This document shows positions 53,890 to 62,606 of a stretch of 64,000 bases of DNA, piece after piece. The stretch is taken from contig NNSG01000002.1 in assembly GCA_002256485.1 (NCBI GenBank), forward strand, positions 124,001-188,000, written 5' to 3'. The translations under genes and the position numbers were made by a program. The stretch is from Fidelibacterota bacterium 408169. GTDB taxonomy: Bacteria; Fidelibacterota; Marinisomatia; Marinisomatales; TCS55. The notes below the pieces were generated by a model. That model searched no databases. It was not told where the DNA came from and saw only the letters and a program-made list of their open reading frames with translations. Position 1 is the stretch's first letter. Each line of letters starts with the position of its first letter.

Positions 53890-55479
53890 TTATTCCTGAT
53901 AATCTTCTAATTCCCGCGCAGATGGGTCTAAAACATCGGTCCATTTAGGCATCCAAAAATGTGGAATTAATTTTTCATTTTTACCGAAGTAAGACTCAAA
54001 CACTTTTCGATAATAATAACTCTCTTTTAAAACAGGAGTACAATGAGTGATCCTTACACTCTCCTGCTGGAATTCTTCATCACTTATCTTTTGGTCGACA
54101 AATGATTGAATAATGTGGTGCCACGATTTTTTTATTGAACTTACCCCATCTGAAAAAGCGCACTTCCTCCGCCACAATACATCCTCCGGTAAAAGTTTTT
54201 GATTTTCAAAAGCTTTTCTTAACAAATGTTTTTCCAAACGACGTGTACCATCTAATCTTTTCAATTCAGCCGGAATTGAAAGGTAATATTTTACAAAAAC
54301 CTTATCCAAAAAAGGTGTCCGTGCTTCCAACCCATTGGAACTGATGCTTCGATCAGAACGAAGGACGTCAAAATAATGAATTTCCTTAACCAGCCTTTCG
54401 CTCTCTTTTTGGAGTTCAACTGGAGTTGGGGCGTTTCGTAAATAAACATACCCACAGCACACTTCATCGGCGCCGTCTCCATTGAAAATCACTTTACAGT
54501 TTGAATTTTCAGTTATGAATTTGGAAACAAGGTAATTACCTACACTCGCCCTTACCGTTGTAGTATCATAGGATTCAATATTGTAAATCACTTTTTCAAT
54601 TGCAGATAAAAATTCCTGCTCTGAAACTTCAATCTGGTGATGATTTGTACCTAAATAATCGGCAACATGTTGAGCATAATCAAGATCCACACTGCCGGAG
54701 AGGCCTATTGAAAATGTGTTAAGTTTTGGACCATTATAATATTTTGCTACCAAGCTTGAGATTAAGCTGGAATCCAATCCCCCGGATAGCAAACAACCAA
54801 TTTCCCTTTCTGCCATGAGACGTTTTTTTACAGCTTCTATCAGTAAAATCCTAATTTGATTACATATTTTATTTTCCGTGTTTTCTTTGATATGTTCTCC
54901 ATTATAATGGAAATAAGGAATGAACCTATTTGGAGTATCTGAACACCACCACGTTCCCGGTGCGAATGGCTTTATTTCGCTACAATGGTTTATAAGAGGT
55001 TTAGCTTCTGAAGCAATCATAATTTCATTTTCATTCTCTCCGATAAATCCAGGACGGACACCCATGGGATCCCGCCCTGCAAACAGTTTACCTGTTTTAG
55101 AATCATGAATGACAAACATAAATACTCCATCTAATTCTTTAACTGTTTTTTCAATCCCGAATTCTTCAAACATGAATAAAATAATTTCACAATCCGATCC
55201 TGATTCTAAATGGAAATCGTATTTTTCAGCGAGCTTCTTGTAATTATAAATTTCACCATTGCAAATTAAAGTCAGGGAATTCTCTTTCGGGTGCTTCATG
55301 GGTTGGTCACCCAATTCCGTCGTACCCATAATCGCCAACCGGTGGAATGCAAATAAAACATTGTTTCCAATCATTTCGTGATGAGTGTTTTCAGGTCCGC
55401 GATAATTAATTAAATTTATATCCTTGGCCAATGATTCCCAACTATGTTTGCTGCCTTTATACAAAAATATTCCGCACAT
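53890..55479 (-). CDS. asnB: Asparagine synthetase (glutamine-hydrolysing)
   Basis: The N-terminal glutaminase domain starts with Cys2 ('MCGIFLYKG') and has 'NYRGPENTH' and 'LICNGEIYNYKKLAE'. The synthetase domain has the ATP-pyrophosphatase loop 'LLSGGLDSSLISSLV' and 'NGDGADEVCCGYVYL'. At 529 residues it is like E. coli AsnB. It makes asparagine from aspartate, glutamine and ATP. It is preceded by an Asn-codon leader ORF and an intrinsic terminator, so its expression very probably responds to charged tRNA-Asn. Confidence 0.92.
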   Translation of the reverse strand: MCGIFLYKGSKHSWESLAKDINLINYRGPENTHHEMIGNNVLFAFHRLAIMGTTELGDQPMKHPKENSLTLICNGEIYNYKKLAEKYDFHLESGSDCEIILFMFEEFGIEKTVKELDGVFMFVIHDSKTGKLFAGRDPMGVRPGFIGENENEIMIASEAKPLINHCSEIKPFAPGTWWCSDTPNRFIPYFHYNGEHIKENTENKICNQIRILLIEAVKKRLMAEREIGCLLSGGLDSSLISSLVAKYYNGPKLNTFSIGLSGSVDLDYAQHVADYLGTNHHQIEVSEQEFLSAIEKVIYNIESYDTTTVRASVGNYLVSKFITENSNCKVIFNGDGADEVCCGYVYLRNAPTPVELQKESERLVKEIHYFDVLRSDRSISSNGLEARTPFLDKVFVKYYLSIPAELKRLDGTRRLEKHLLRKAFENQKLLPEDVLWRRKCAFSDGVSSIKKSWHHIIQSFVDQKISDEEFQQESVRITHCTPVLKESYYYRKVFESYFGKNEKLIPHFWMPKWTDVLDPSARELEDYQE

Positions 55480-55505
55480 TTTTACTTTTTCCTTTCATTT
55501 TATTC

Positions 55506-55542
55506 AAAAAAAAACCCCCAAGAATAAATTTCTTGGGGGTTT
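55506..55542 (-). terminator. Attenuator terminator in front of asnB
   Basis: On the minus strand AAACCCCCAAGAA, loop ATTTA, TTCTTGGGGGTTT, then six more T. The stem is 13 bp and perfect. It ends 27 bp before the asnB start codon, on the same strand, so it must be read through to express the gene. Its 5' arm contains the CCCCC that can instead pair with GGGGG inside the leader ORF. Confidence 0.88.
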
Positions 55543-55549
55543 ATAATTA

Positions 55550-55584
55550 AAGCTTTACCAAGTGATTACAAAGCTTCGCCCCCA
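55550..55584 (-). promoter_or_regulatory. Antiterminator/pause structure of the asnB attenuator
   Basis: TGGGGG (55584-55579, within leader codons 30-32) can pair with CCCCCA in the terminator's 5' arm (55539-55534). Between them AAGCTTT (55576-55570) and AAAGCTT (55556-55550) form a 7-bp hairpin that would stack inside. A ribosome stalled early in the Asn run leaves these free, so the antiterminator forms. A ribosome reaching the stop codon covers the G run, so the terminator forms. Confidence 0.65.
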
Positions 55585-55673
55585 CTTAAATTATTATTGT
55601 TATTGTTATAACAAATGTTCAACTGAATCATCTTATAAAGAGGTTTCCACCAGAAAATGTTTTTTAAATCCAT
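55566..55673 (-). CDS. asnB leader peptide with six consecutive Asn codons
   Basis: A 35-codon ORF whose residues 23-28 are six Asn in a row (AAC AAT AAC AAT AAT AAT, 55607-55590), followed by 'LSGGEAL' and TAA. Asn also occurs at residues 5 and 19. An internal ATG (Met15, 55631) would give a 21-residue peptide closer to classical leader length. If transcription starts near 55672, that inner start is likelier. The ORF ends 24 bp before the terminator hairpin upstream of asparagine synthetase. Function as a regulatory, not structural, peptide is inferred from this layout. Confidence 0.8.
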   Translation of the reverse strand: MDLKNIFWWKPLYKMIQLNICYNNNNNNLSGGEAL

Positions 55674-55678
55674 GACTA

Positions 55679-55707
55679 ATGTTATGAATAAAAACAAATG
55701 AAATCAA
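55679..55707 (-). promoter_or_regulatory. Putative promoter of the asnB leader
   Basis: On the minus strand TTGATT (55707-55702), 17-bp spacer, TAACAT (55684-55679): four of six matches at each element with ideal spacing. It lies between the proC stop and the leader ORF, predicting a start near 55672. It would make asnB independent of proC, though read-through from proC is also possible. Confidence 0.4.
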
Positions 55708-55727
55708 ATCCCATTTATTTTTTGTTT

Positions 55728-56534
55728 TTAATTTCCTTTTATAATATCATTAATTTTATTCGCTGACCTGACAATAGCCCTGATCATGGCTGAACTAAAC
55801 CCTTGATGTTCCATTTCATTTAAACCGGATATCGTAATCCCTTTTGGTGTAGTGACTTTATCGATTTCCGATTCCGGGTGCAACTTCGATTCTATAGTCA
55901 GGGATGCTGCACCCCTAGCCGTTTGAGATGCCAGTAAAATAGCCTCTTCTGCATGAAAACCAATTTCGGTCCCTCCTTGAGAAGCAGCCCGAATAGCACG
56001 TAAAAAGAAAGCTAATCCTGAACCGCATAGAGCAGTAGCGGGTGCAATCAAACTTTCTTTTACAACCAATGTTTGCCCCAATTGGTCAAATATCTTTTTT
56101 ACAACATTCAATGAATCTGAATAATCATCATCGGCAGCAAGACAAGTCATAGATTCGCAAATAGCAACAGCTGTATTGGGCATGATCCTTATAATTGGAA
56201 TTTCATCTCCAACAATGTTTTCAACAAAATTAATGTTAATGCCTGTAATAGTTGATACTATTACATGTTTATTTGGATTCAAGGCACCCTTAATTGAATG
56301 AAAAAGTTTTTCTGCATCTTGGGGGCCAACCGATACAATAATCATATTTGCTTCTTCTATTGCTAAAGAATTATCAGTGGTAATTTTGTAACCGGAGTCT
56401 ACAAAATGTGATAATTCTTCAATATTTCGTTTAGTCAGTGAAATATCTGATGGGTTATATTGCCCTGATTTTGTCAGGCCTATAGCAAGAGCCTGCCCCA
56501 AATTTCCTGCGCCAATTATGGTAATTTTTTTCAT
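55728..56534 (-). CDS. proC: Pyrroline-5-carboxylate reductase
   Basis: Final step of proline synthesis, reducing P5C with NAD(P)H. The Rossmann motif 'IIGAGNLGQALAIGL' is at the N-terminus, 'IRIMPNTAVAICESM' is in the middle, and the C-terminal dimer domain carries 'LCGSGLAFFLRAIRAAS' and 'VTTPKGITISGLNEME'. The 268-residue length is typical. It is divergent from thrA across 322 bp. The asnB leader begins 55 bp after its stop. Confidence 0.93.
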   Translation of the reverse strand: MKKITIIGAGNLGQALAIGLTKSGQYNPSDISLTKRNIEELSHFVDSGYKITTDNSLAIEEANMIIVSVGPQDAEKLFHSIKGALNPNKHVIVSTITGININFVENIVGDEIPIIRIMPNTAVAICESMTCLAADDDYSDSLNVVKKIFDQLGQTLVVKESLIAPATALCGSGLAFFLRAIRAASQGGTEIGFHAEEAILLASQTARGAASLTIESKLHPESEIDKVTTPKGITISGLNEMEHQGFSSAMIRAIVRSANKINDIIKGN

Positions 56535-56856
56535 TTCTCTTTAATCCAATTTTTATTCATTCTTAGTATTTGGTGTTTATCTGATTTATTAAAAGTTAAG
56601 TTATAATTTAGTTAATCATGTTTAAAAAATATTTAAATATTAAAATTATATGTTGACTTGGCTTAAAATCACTGTGTAAGCTTTTTGATAGTTAACTATG
56701 CTATTGATAATTCAGCACAGGATAATTTCTATCAAACGAAATTAATGAAAAATATTTTTTTGAATATTTACAGTTCTTAAAATAAGATTCAAAGCATTTA
56801 AATTCTAGAGTAAGTGCCATAAGGTTAACAAAAATCTATCCTAAATAATAAGTTCA
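56535..56856. other. Divergent intergenic region between proC and thrA
   Basis: 322 bp of AT-rich DNA that must hold the promoters of proC and the thr operon. A TTGACT at 56653-56658 lacks a good -10 partner. A 15-codon ORF at 56698-56745 has five Ile codons but no Thr, and no intrinsic terminator follows it. No gene or firm regulatory site can be called. Confidence 0.5.
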
Positions 56857-59265
56857 ATGACGAAACAAAAAAAAATATTAAAATTTGGCGGTTCATCCAT
56901 TTCCGATCCTGCCCGTATAAAGCATGTAGTAAAAATCATTCAAAAAAGTTATGCCAATTATGATATATCTATTGTTGTTTCGGCATTTGGGGGTGTTACC
57001 GATCAATTAATTTCTATTGCAAAATCTGCTGCCAATGGTAATGAAATTGAAAGTCTTTTTCAGAGATTAGAACAGCACCATTTCAAAATTATTGATGAAC
57101 TTTTTCCGGAAAACAACAAAGACATTCAATTTAGAATTGAAAATATTTTTCAAAAATTAAAATCCGATTTAACTTCAAAAACTATCAAAAAAAACCTGAC
57201 AGCTAAAACCAAAGACAAAATACTCTCAAATGGCGAACTCATCTCCAGCGCAATTTTAGCACATTATTTGACCAATGAAGGTACCTCATCAGAATCATTA
57301 GATGCTCGGCAAGTTGTTTTAACTGATGAGCATTTTGGCAATGCATATGTCCATTATCAACAATCTTTTGACAGAATTCGATCTTACTATAAGAATAGAA
57401 ATAAACTTCAAATTATTACAGGTTTTTTGGGTGCAACAGAAAATGGCGAAACAACCACTTTGGGACGAAGTGGTTCTGATTACACGGCTTCTATCTTCGG
57501 GGCAGCCTTAAATGTGGATGAAATTGAGATTTGGACAGATGTGAATGGTATTTTATCTGCAGATCCATCTGTTGTACACAAAGCACATACTATATCGCAT
57601 ATTACTTACGAAGAAGCAATGGAATTAGCTCATGCAGGAGCAAAAGTAGTATTTCCACCAACGATGATACCTGCATTATATAAATCAATTCCCATTCGGA
57701 TTAAGAATACTTTCGAACCGGCAAATTCCGGTACGGTCATCACACAAAATCGGGAATTAGGCCACCATTTTGCTGTTGGAATATCATCATTATACAATGT
57801 GTCACTCATTCGATTCCAAGGTGCAGGTATGGTGGGTCGGTATGGTGTAATTGGTCGTGTATTTGAAGCATTAGCCCAAAAGAAAATTAATATTATTCTG
57901 GTTTCTCAAGTCTTTAGTGAACATTCTATATGTTTTGCTATTAAACCTGAAGAAGTAGAGCTAGCTAAAAAGCTTTTAAATGATGAGTTTTCTTTTGAAC
58001 TAAGAAAACGATTTATCGATGCTATAAAAATTGAAGATAATTTATCTCTCATAGCGGTAGTGGGTGAAGGTATGCGCCATACACCGGGAATTTCCGGAAA
58101 ACTTTTCAGTATTTTGGGTGAACAGAATGTCAATATAATTGCCATTGCTCAAGGATCGTCGGAAAGAAATATTTCATTTATTATTAAAAATGAAGAAGTG
58201 AAATCAGCTATTCGCTCTCTCCATGATTTCATATTCTCGGATAATGGGAAAACAAATGTTTTTATCGCTGGCGTTGGATTGGTCGGGTCTAGTTTAATTA
58301 GATTAATCCAAGATCAGTCATCCATTAATATTTGTGGAATCATGAACAGTCGCAAAATGATTATTAATCAAGATGGTATTGAAGCGGTCAATTATGAAGA
58401 AAAATTGGCGCAAGGAGAAGTAGCTGATATAGATACGTTTATTTCAAACGCCACCAAATCTCGAAACGCTATATTTGTGGATGTGACATCATCGTCGACT
58501 ATTGCTGAAAAAACAGCAGATATACTCCAAAAAGGTATTTCAGTCGTTTCCGCCAGTAAATTGGCCAATAGCATGAATCAAAAATTTTATGATTTCATCA
58601 GAAGTAATACAAAAAAGAGTGGAGCGCTTTTTAAATATGAAACAAATGTCGGGGCAGGTCTTCCCATCGTGGATACACTTCAATCATTATTGAACACAGG
58701 TGATGAAGTTGAAAAAATTGAAGGCATTATGTCAGGAACATTGAGCTATTTATTCAGCCAATTTGATGGTTCAATCCCATTTAGTGAATTAGTCAAAAAT
58801 GCTCGGAAAAGCGGATATACCGAACCAGACCCAAGAGATGATTTGAATGGATTAGATGTAGGAAGAAAAATTCTCATTTTAGCTAGAGAAACGGGAGCAC
58901 AATTGGAAATTGATAATGTCACCATTCAAAGTTTAATCCCAGAAAAGATGGACCCAGCATTATCTATTGATGAATTTTTAGATCAATTATCTCAATATGA
59001 TGACCAATTTCTCAATACATACACAAAAGCTAATAATGAAAATAAAGTACTACGTTATATTGCCACTTGGGATGGTCAAAATGCAAAGGTAGCCTTAAAA
59101 GCGGTTGAAAGTGAAAATCCATTCTATCAGCAAAATGGACGAGAAAATTTTATCGTATTTACAACCAAGAGATATAAAGATACACCCATGATAATTAAAG
59201 GGCATGGAGCTGGAGCGGAAGTCACAGCTTCCGGTGTATTAGGAGATATTTTAAAATGTCAGTAG
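56857..59265 (+). CDS. thrA: Bifunctional aspartokinase/homoserine dehydrogenase
   Basis: An 802-residue fusion: aspartokinase with 'KFGGSSISDPARI' at the start and 'TTLGRSGSDYTASIFGAAL', two ACT regulatory segments (about residues 310-460), then homoserine dehydrogenase with 'FIAGVGLVGSSLIRLI' and 'KYETNVGAGLPIVDTLQSLLNTGD'. It catalyses steps 1 and 3 from aspartate to threonine/methionine and is probably feedback-inhibited through the ACT domains. It overlaps asd by 10 bp and opens the operon. Confidence 0.95.
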   Translation: MTKQKKILKFGGSSISDPARIKHVVKIIQKSYANYDISIVVSAFGGVTDQLISIAKSAANGNEIESLFQRLEQHHFKIIDELFPENNKDIQFRIENIFQKLKSDLTSKTIKKNLTAKTKDKILSNGELISSAILAHYLTNEGTSSESLDARQVVLTDEHFGNAYVHYQQSFDRIRSYYKNRNKLQIITGFLGATENGETTTLGRSGSDYTASIFGAALNVDEIEIWTDVNGILSADPSVVHKAHTISHITYEEAMELAHAGAKVVFPPTMIPALYKSIPIRIKNTFEPANSGTVITQNRELGHHFAVGISSLYNVSLIRFQGAGMVGRYGVIGRVFEALAQKKINIILVSQVFSEHSICFAIKPEEVELAKKLLNDEFSFELRKRFIDAIKIEDNLSLIAVVGEGMRHTPGISGKLFSILGEQNVNIIAIAQGSSERNISFIIKNEEVKSAIRSLHDFIFSDNGKTNVFIAGVGLVGSSLIRLIQDQSSINICGIMNSRKMIINQDGIEAVNYEEKLAQGEVADIDTFISNATKSRNAIFVDVTSSSTIAEKTADILQKGISVVSASKLANSMNQKFYDFIRSNTKKSGALFKYETNVGAGLPIVDTLQSLLNTGDEVEKIEGIMSGTLSYLFSQFDGSIPFSELVKNARKSGYTEPDPRDDLNGLDVGRKILILARETGAQLEIDNVTIQSLIPEKMDPALSIDEFLDQLSQYDDQFLNTYTKANNENKVLRYIATWDGQNAKVALKAVESENPFYQQNGRENFIVFTTKRYKDTPMIIKGHGAGAEVTASGVLGDILKCQ

Positions 59266-60356
59266 AAAAAAACATTAAAGTAAGTGTTTTGGGGGCCACC
59301 GGAATGGTTGGTCAAAATTGTTTGAGAATACTCGAAAATCACCCTTGGTTCCAAGTGGTAGATGTAGCGGCATCCGAACGATCAGCTGGGAAAACATATG
59401 GGGAAGTCGTGGGTGAAAAATGGTATATGGAAACTCCAATCCCTACTTCAATTTCAGGTTTAATTGTTCGAGGTGTGCATGATTTTGATTCGATACCAGA
59501 AGATGTATCATGTGTATTTTCCGCGTTAGACTTGCAGAAAAAGCAAGATACTCGAGACTTTGAATTTGGTTATGCAAAAGCAGGATATGCTGTTATTTCA
59601 ACAAGTTCTGCAAATCGACAAACCAGTGATGTTCCCATGATTATTCCAGAAATAAATGCAAATCATGCCGATGTAATCCCAATTCAACAGAAAAAGCGCA
59701 ATTTACCCCGTACAGGGTTTGTAGCTGTAAAACCAAATTGTTCAATCCAATCTTATATTGTTGTTTTAGAAGCCTTAAAACAAGCTGGTTTTCCTGTGGA
59801 TCGAGCCCAAGTAACCACGTTACAAGCATTATCAGGTGCGGGCTATAAGGCAATGGCCAATCCTGACTTAAAACAAAATGTGGTCCCCTATATTGGCGGG
59901 GAAGAAGAAAAAACAGAAAAAGAACCTTTAAAAATATTTGGCCAAGTCACGGAAAAAGGTATTGAACAATCCACAGAATTAAATGTAAATGCAGTATGTA
60001 CACGCGTCTCGGTTATTGATGGACACACAGCAGTTGTTCATATTGGATTTTCTGATACAATCCCTACAATTGAAGAATTCAAATCCATTTTAGCTTCCTT
60101 TACAGCAGAACCCCAATTATTACAATTGCCATCAGCACCGGAAAATCCTATAATTGTATTGGATGAAATAGATCGTCCACAACCCAAATTAGATCGGGAT
60201 GCTGGTGGAGGTATGGCGGTGACGATCGGAAGGATCGAAGAAGATAAATTTTTTGATATTCGGTTTATTGGTTTGTCGCATAATACAGTTCGTGGTGCAT
60301 CCGGTGGTGCTGTTTTAGTCGCAGAATTATTGACAGAAAAAGGATTAATTTCATGA
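59256..60356 (+). CDS. asd: Aspartate-semialdehyde dehydrogenase
   Basis: Reduces aspartyl phosphate to the semialdehyde, step 2 between the two activities of ThrA. 'VSVLGATGMVGQN' is the NADP motif and the catalytic Cys is in 'VAVKPNCSIQSYI'. The 366-residue sequence with 'PNCS' and 'FIGLSHNTVRGASGGAVL' looks more like the archaeal/fungal-type branch than the E. coli type. It overlaps thrA and, by 4 bp, thrB. Confidence 0.92.
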   Translation: MSVEKNIKVSVLGATGMVGQNCLRILENHPWFQVVDVAASERSAGKTYGEVVGEKWYMETPIPTSISGLIVRGVHDFDSIPEDVSCVFSALDLQKKQDTRDFEFGYAKAGYAVISTSSANRQTSDVPMIIPEINANHADVIPIQQKKRNLPRTGFVAVKPNCSIQSYIVVLEALKQAGFPVDRAQVTTLQALSGAGYKAMANPDLKQNVVPYIGGEEEKTEKEPLKIFGQVTEKGIEQSTELNVNAVCTRVSVIDGHTAVVHIGFSDTIPTIEEFKSILASFTAEPQLLQLPSAPENPIIVLDEIDRPQPKLDRDAGGGMAVTIGRIEEDKFFDIRFIGLSHNTVRGASGGAVLVAELLTEKGLIS

Positions 60357-61285
60357 ACAAATCTATTCGAATCAAAGGCAATGCTTCTGTTGCAAATGTA
60401 TCTTGCGGCTTTGATTGCATTGGGTATGCTATTTCTGTACCAGGAGATTTAATTACATTAACCAAGAAAAATACGCCCGGAATAGATATAACTATGTCTG
60501 GATTTGGATCTGATTCCATTTCCTGCGATCCAAAAAATAACACTGGCGGGCAAGCTATTGTTTCTCTACTTGAAGCATTAACAAGCGATCAAGGGTTTCA
60601 CCTACATATTGAAAAAGGAATTCCACCAGGAAGTGGGGTGGGTTCCAGCGCAGCAAGTGCGGCGGCGGCAATTGTAGGTGTTAACGAATTATTAAATAAT
60701 CCTCTTACGCTAAATGAATTACTTGTTCACGGAATGGCGGGGGAATCAGCATCTGCTGGAGTCGAACATGCAGATAATGTAGCACCTGCGCTATTGGGTG
60801 GAATTATATTAATTCGGAGTTATAATCCATTGGATATTTTAGAATTACCTGTTCCAGATTCATTATTCAGTACAATAGTATTACCTGATCTTGTAGTAAA
60901 TACTCGAGATGCACGCAATATACTCCCAAAAAATGTTCCTCTTAAAACCGCAATAGCACAAGCAGGGAATCTTGCTGGATTTTCCTTGGCGCTACATAAT
61001 GAAGATTTTGATTTATTGGGTCGTTCAATGGTCGATCACTTTGCAGAACCTCATCGTGCAAAACTAATCCCAGGTTATAAAGCTGTGCGCAATGCTGCTT
61101 TGGATGCAGAAGCTATTGGTTGCGGGATTGCAGGTTCAGGTCCGGCTGTTTTTGCTTTATCCGATTCATTGGAAAAAGCAGAAAAAATTGGTTTAGCTAT
61201 GGTGAATACATTTAAGAATTCAGGATTAGCAAGCCAATCCTACTGTTCGCCGATCCATACTCAACCTCCTGAAATACTGGGTTAA
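60353..61285 (+). CDS. thrB: Homoserine kinase
   Basis: A GHMP-family kinase of 310 residues. 'GNASVANVSCGFDCIGYAI' is the N-terminal substrate region and the ATP loop is 'IPPGSGVGSSAASAAAAIVG'. 'GCGIAGSGPAVFAL' is the third GHMP motif. It phosphorylates homoserine for threonine synthase, encoded 3 bp downstream. Confidence 0.94.
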   Translation: MNKSIRIKGNASVANVSCGFDCIGYAISVPGDLITLTKKNTPGIDITMSGFGSDSISCDPKNNTGGQAIVSLLEALTSDQGFHLHIEKGIPPGSGVGSSAASAAAAIVGVNELLNNPLTLNELLVHGMAGESASAGVEHADNVAPALLGGIILIRSYNPLDILELPVPDSLFSTIVLPDLVVNTRDARNILPKNVPLKTAIAQAGNLAGFSLALHNEDFDLLGRSMVDHFAEPHRAKLIPGYKAVRNAALDAEAIGCGIAGSGPAVFALSDSLEKAEKIGLAMVNTFKNSGLASQSYCSPIHTQPPEILG

Positions 61286-61288
61286 CTT

Positions 61289-62581
61289 TTGCACTTTTAC
61301 AGTACAAAAGATCCATCCTCAACTGTTGGTTTCAAGGATGCTTTATTCCAAGGTTTAGCTCCAGATGGCGGTCTATATATGCCTGAATCCATTCCAGTTT
61401 TAAGCTCTGATTATTTTAATTCCAATCTTACATATCCAGAATTGGCTATCGGTATGATTCATCCATTTGTGGAAGATAATTTATCACATGCACAATTAAC
61501 TGACATTTGTGTATCTGCCTTTGATTTCCCAATACCTATTATAGATTTAAATGAAAGCGATTCTGTGCTGGAGTTATTTCACGGACCCACTTTAGCATTC
61601 AAAGATTTCGCAGCTCGTTTTATGGCTCGAACTATGTCACATTTTCTTGAAAATGAAAATCAAGAATTGACGATTCTTGTGGCAACTTCAGGTGATACAG
61701 GTAGTGCAGTAGCTAATGGTTTTTTTGGTATAGATGGAATCAATGTGAACATTCTTTACCCGTCAAAACGAGTGAGTCCTATCCAGGAAAAACAGCTTAC
61801 TACTTTAGGTGGCAACATAACTGCCTTGGAAATTGATGGTACATTTGATGATTGTCAGCGTATGGTTAAAGATGCGTTTAATGATATTGATTTACGTAAT
61901 CGTCGTCCCTTGAGTTCTGCCAACTCAATAAATGTTGCACGACTGCTGCCTCAATCGGTTTATTTCGCATGGGCCTGGAATCAATGTGGAAAGAATGAAG
62001 CAGTCGTTTTCAGCGTTCCCAGCGGGAATTTTGGCAATTTAACTGGCGGATTATTGGCCAATCGAATGGGTATTCCCGTAGAAAAATTTATTGCTTCAAC
62101 TAATGTTAATGATGTCTTTCCAAAATATTTAAATAGCGGTAATGTGAACAATCAAGAAGCAGTTCAAACATTATCAAATGCCATGGATGTGGGTGTCCCC
62201 AGTAATCTCGAGCGAATTCAAAACCTTTTTCACGATAACATAGATCAGATTAAAGTTGATATTTCCAGTTGGAGTTTTAACGATGAAGAAACTAAAATAG
62301 CTATAAGATATATAAATGATGAATACAATTATTTGGTTGATCCACATACCGCTGTAGGGATACTTGGATTAGAAAAATATCGATATAAAACTCATTCAAC
62401 AACAAAGGGAATTGTTCTTTCTACAGCTCATCCGGGGAAATTTCACGATGTACTTGAACCTCTTGTTGATGAAAAGATTACACTAACGGAACAATTGCAA
62501 TCCGCCATGATAAAGGAAAAAGTCTCACATTATATGTCTAATCGATATTCAGATTTGAAGGAATTTTTATTAACAACTTAA
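61289..62581 (+). CDS. thrC: Threonine synthase
   Basis: PLP enzyme turning O-phosphohomoserine into threonine. The PLP lysine is in 'PTLAFKDFAARF' and the phosphate loop is 'VATSGDTGSAVANGF'. 'FYSTKDPSSTVGFKDALFQGLAPDGGLYMPE' matches the family start, so the TTG at 61289 is used as the initiation codon. The 430-residue length fits the E. coli-type enzyme. Confidence 0.94.
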   Translation: MHFYSTKDPSSTVGFKDALFQGLAPDGGLYMPESIPVLSSDYFNSNLTYPELAIGMIHPFVEDNLSHAQLTDICVSAFDFPIPIIDLNESDSVLELFHGPTLAFKDFAARFMARTMSHFLENENQELTILVATSGDTGSAVANGFFGIDGINVNILYPSKRVSPIQEKQLTTLGGNITALEIDGTFDDCQRMVKDAFNDIDLRNRRPLSSANSINVARLLPQSVYFAWAWNQCGKNEAVVFSVPSGNFGNLTGGLLANRMGIPVEKFIASTNVNDVFPKYLNSGNVNNQEAVQTLSNAMDVGVPSNLERIQNLFHDNIDQIKVDISSWSFNDEETKIAIRYINDEYNYLVDPHTAVGILGLEKYRYKTHSTTKGIVLSTAHPGKFHDVLEPLVDEKITLTEQLQSAMIKEKVSHYMSNRYSDLKEFLLTT

Positions 62582-62606
62582 TTTTATAAGATTATAAGGA
62601 GTCACA

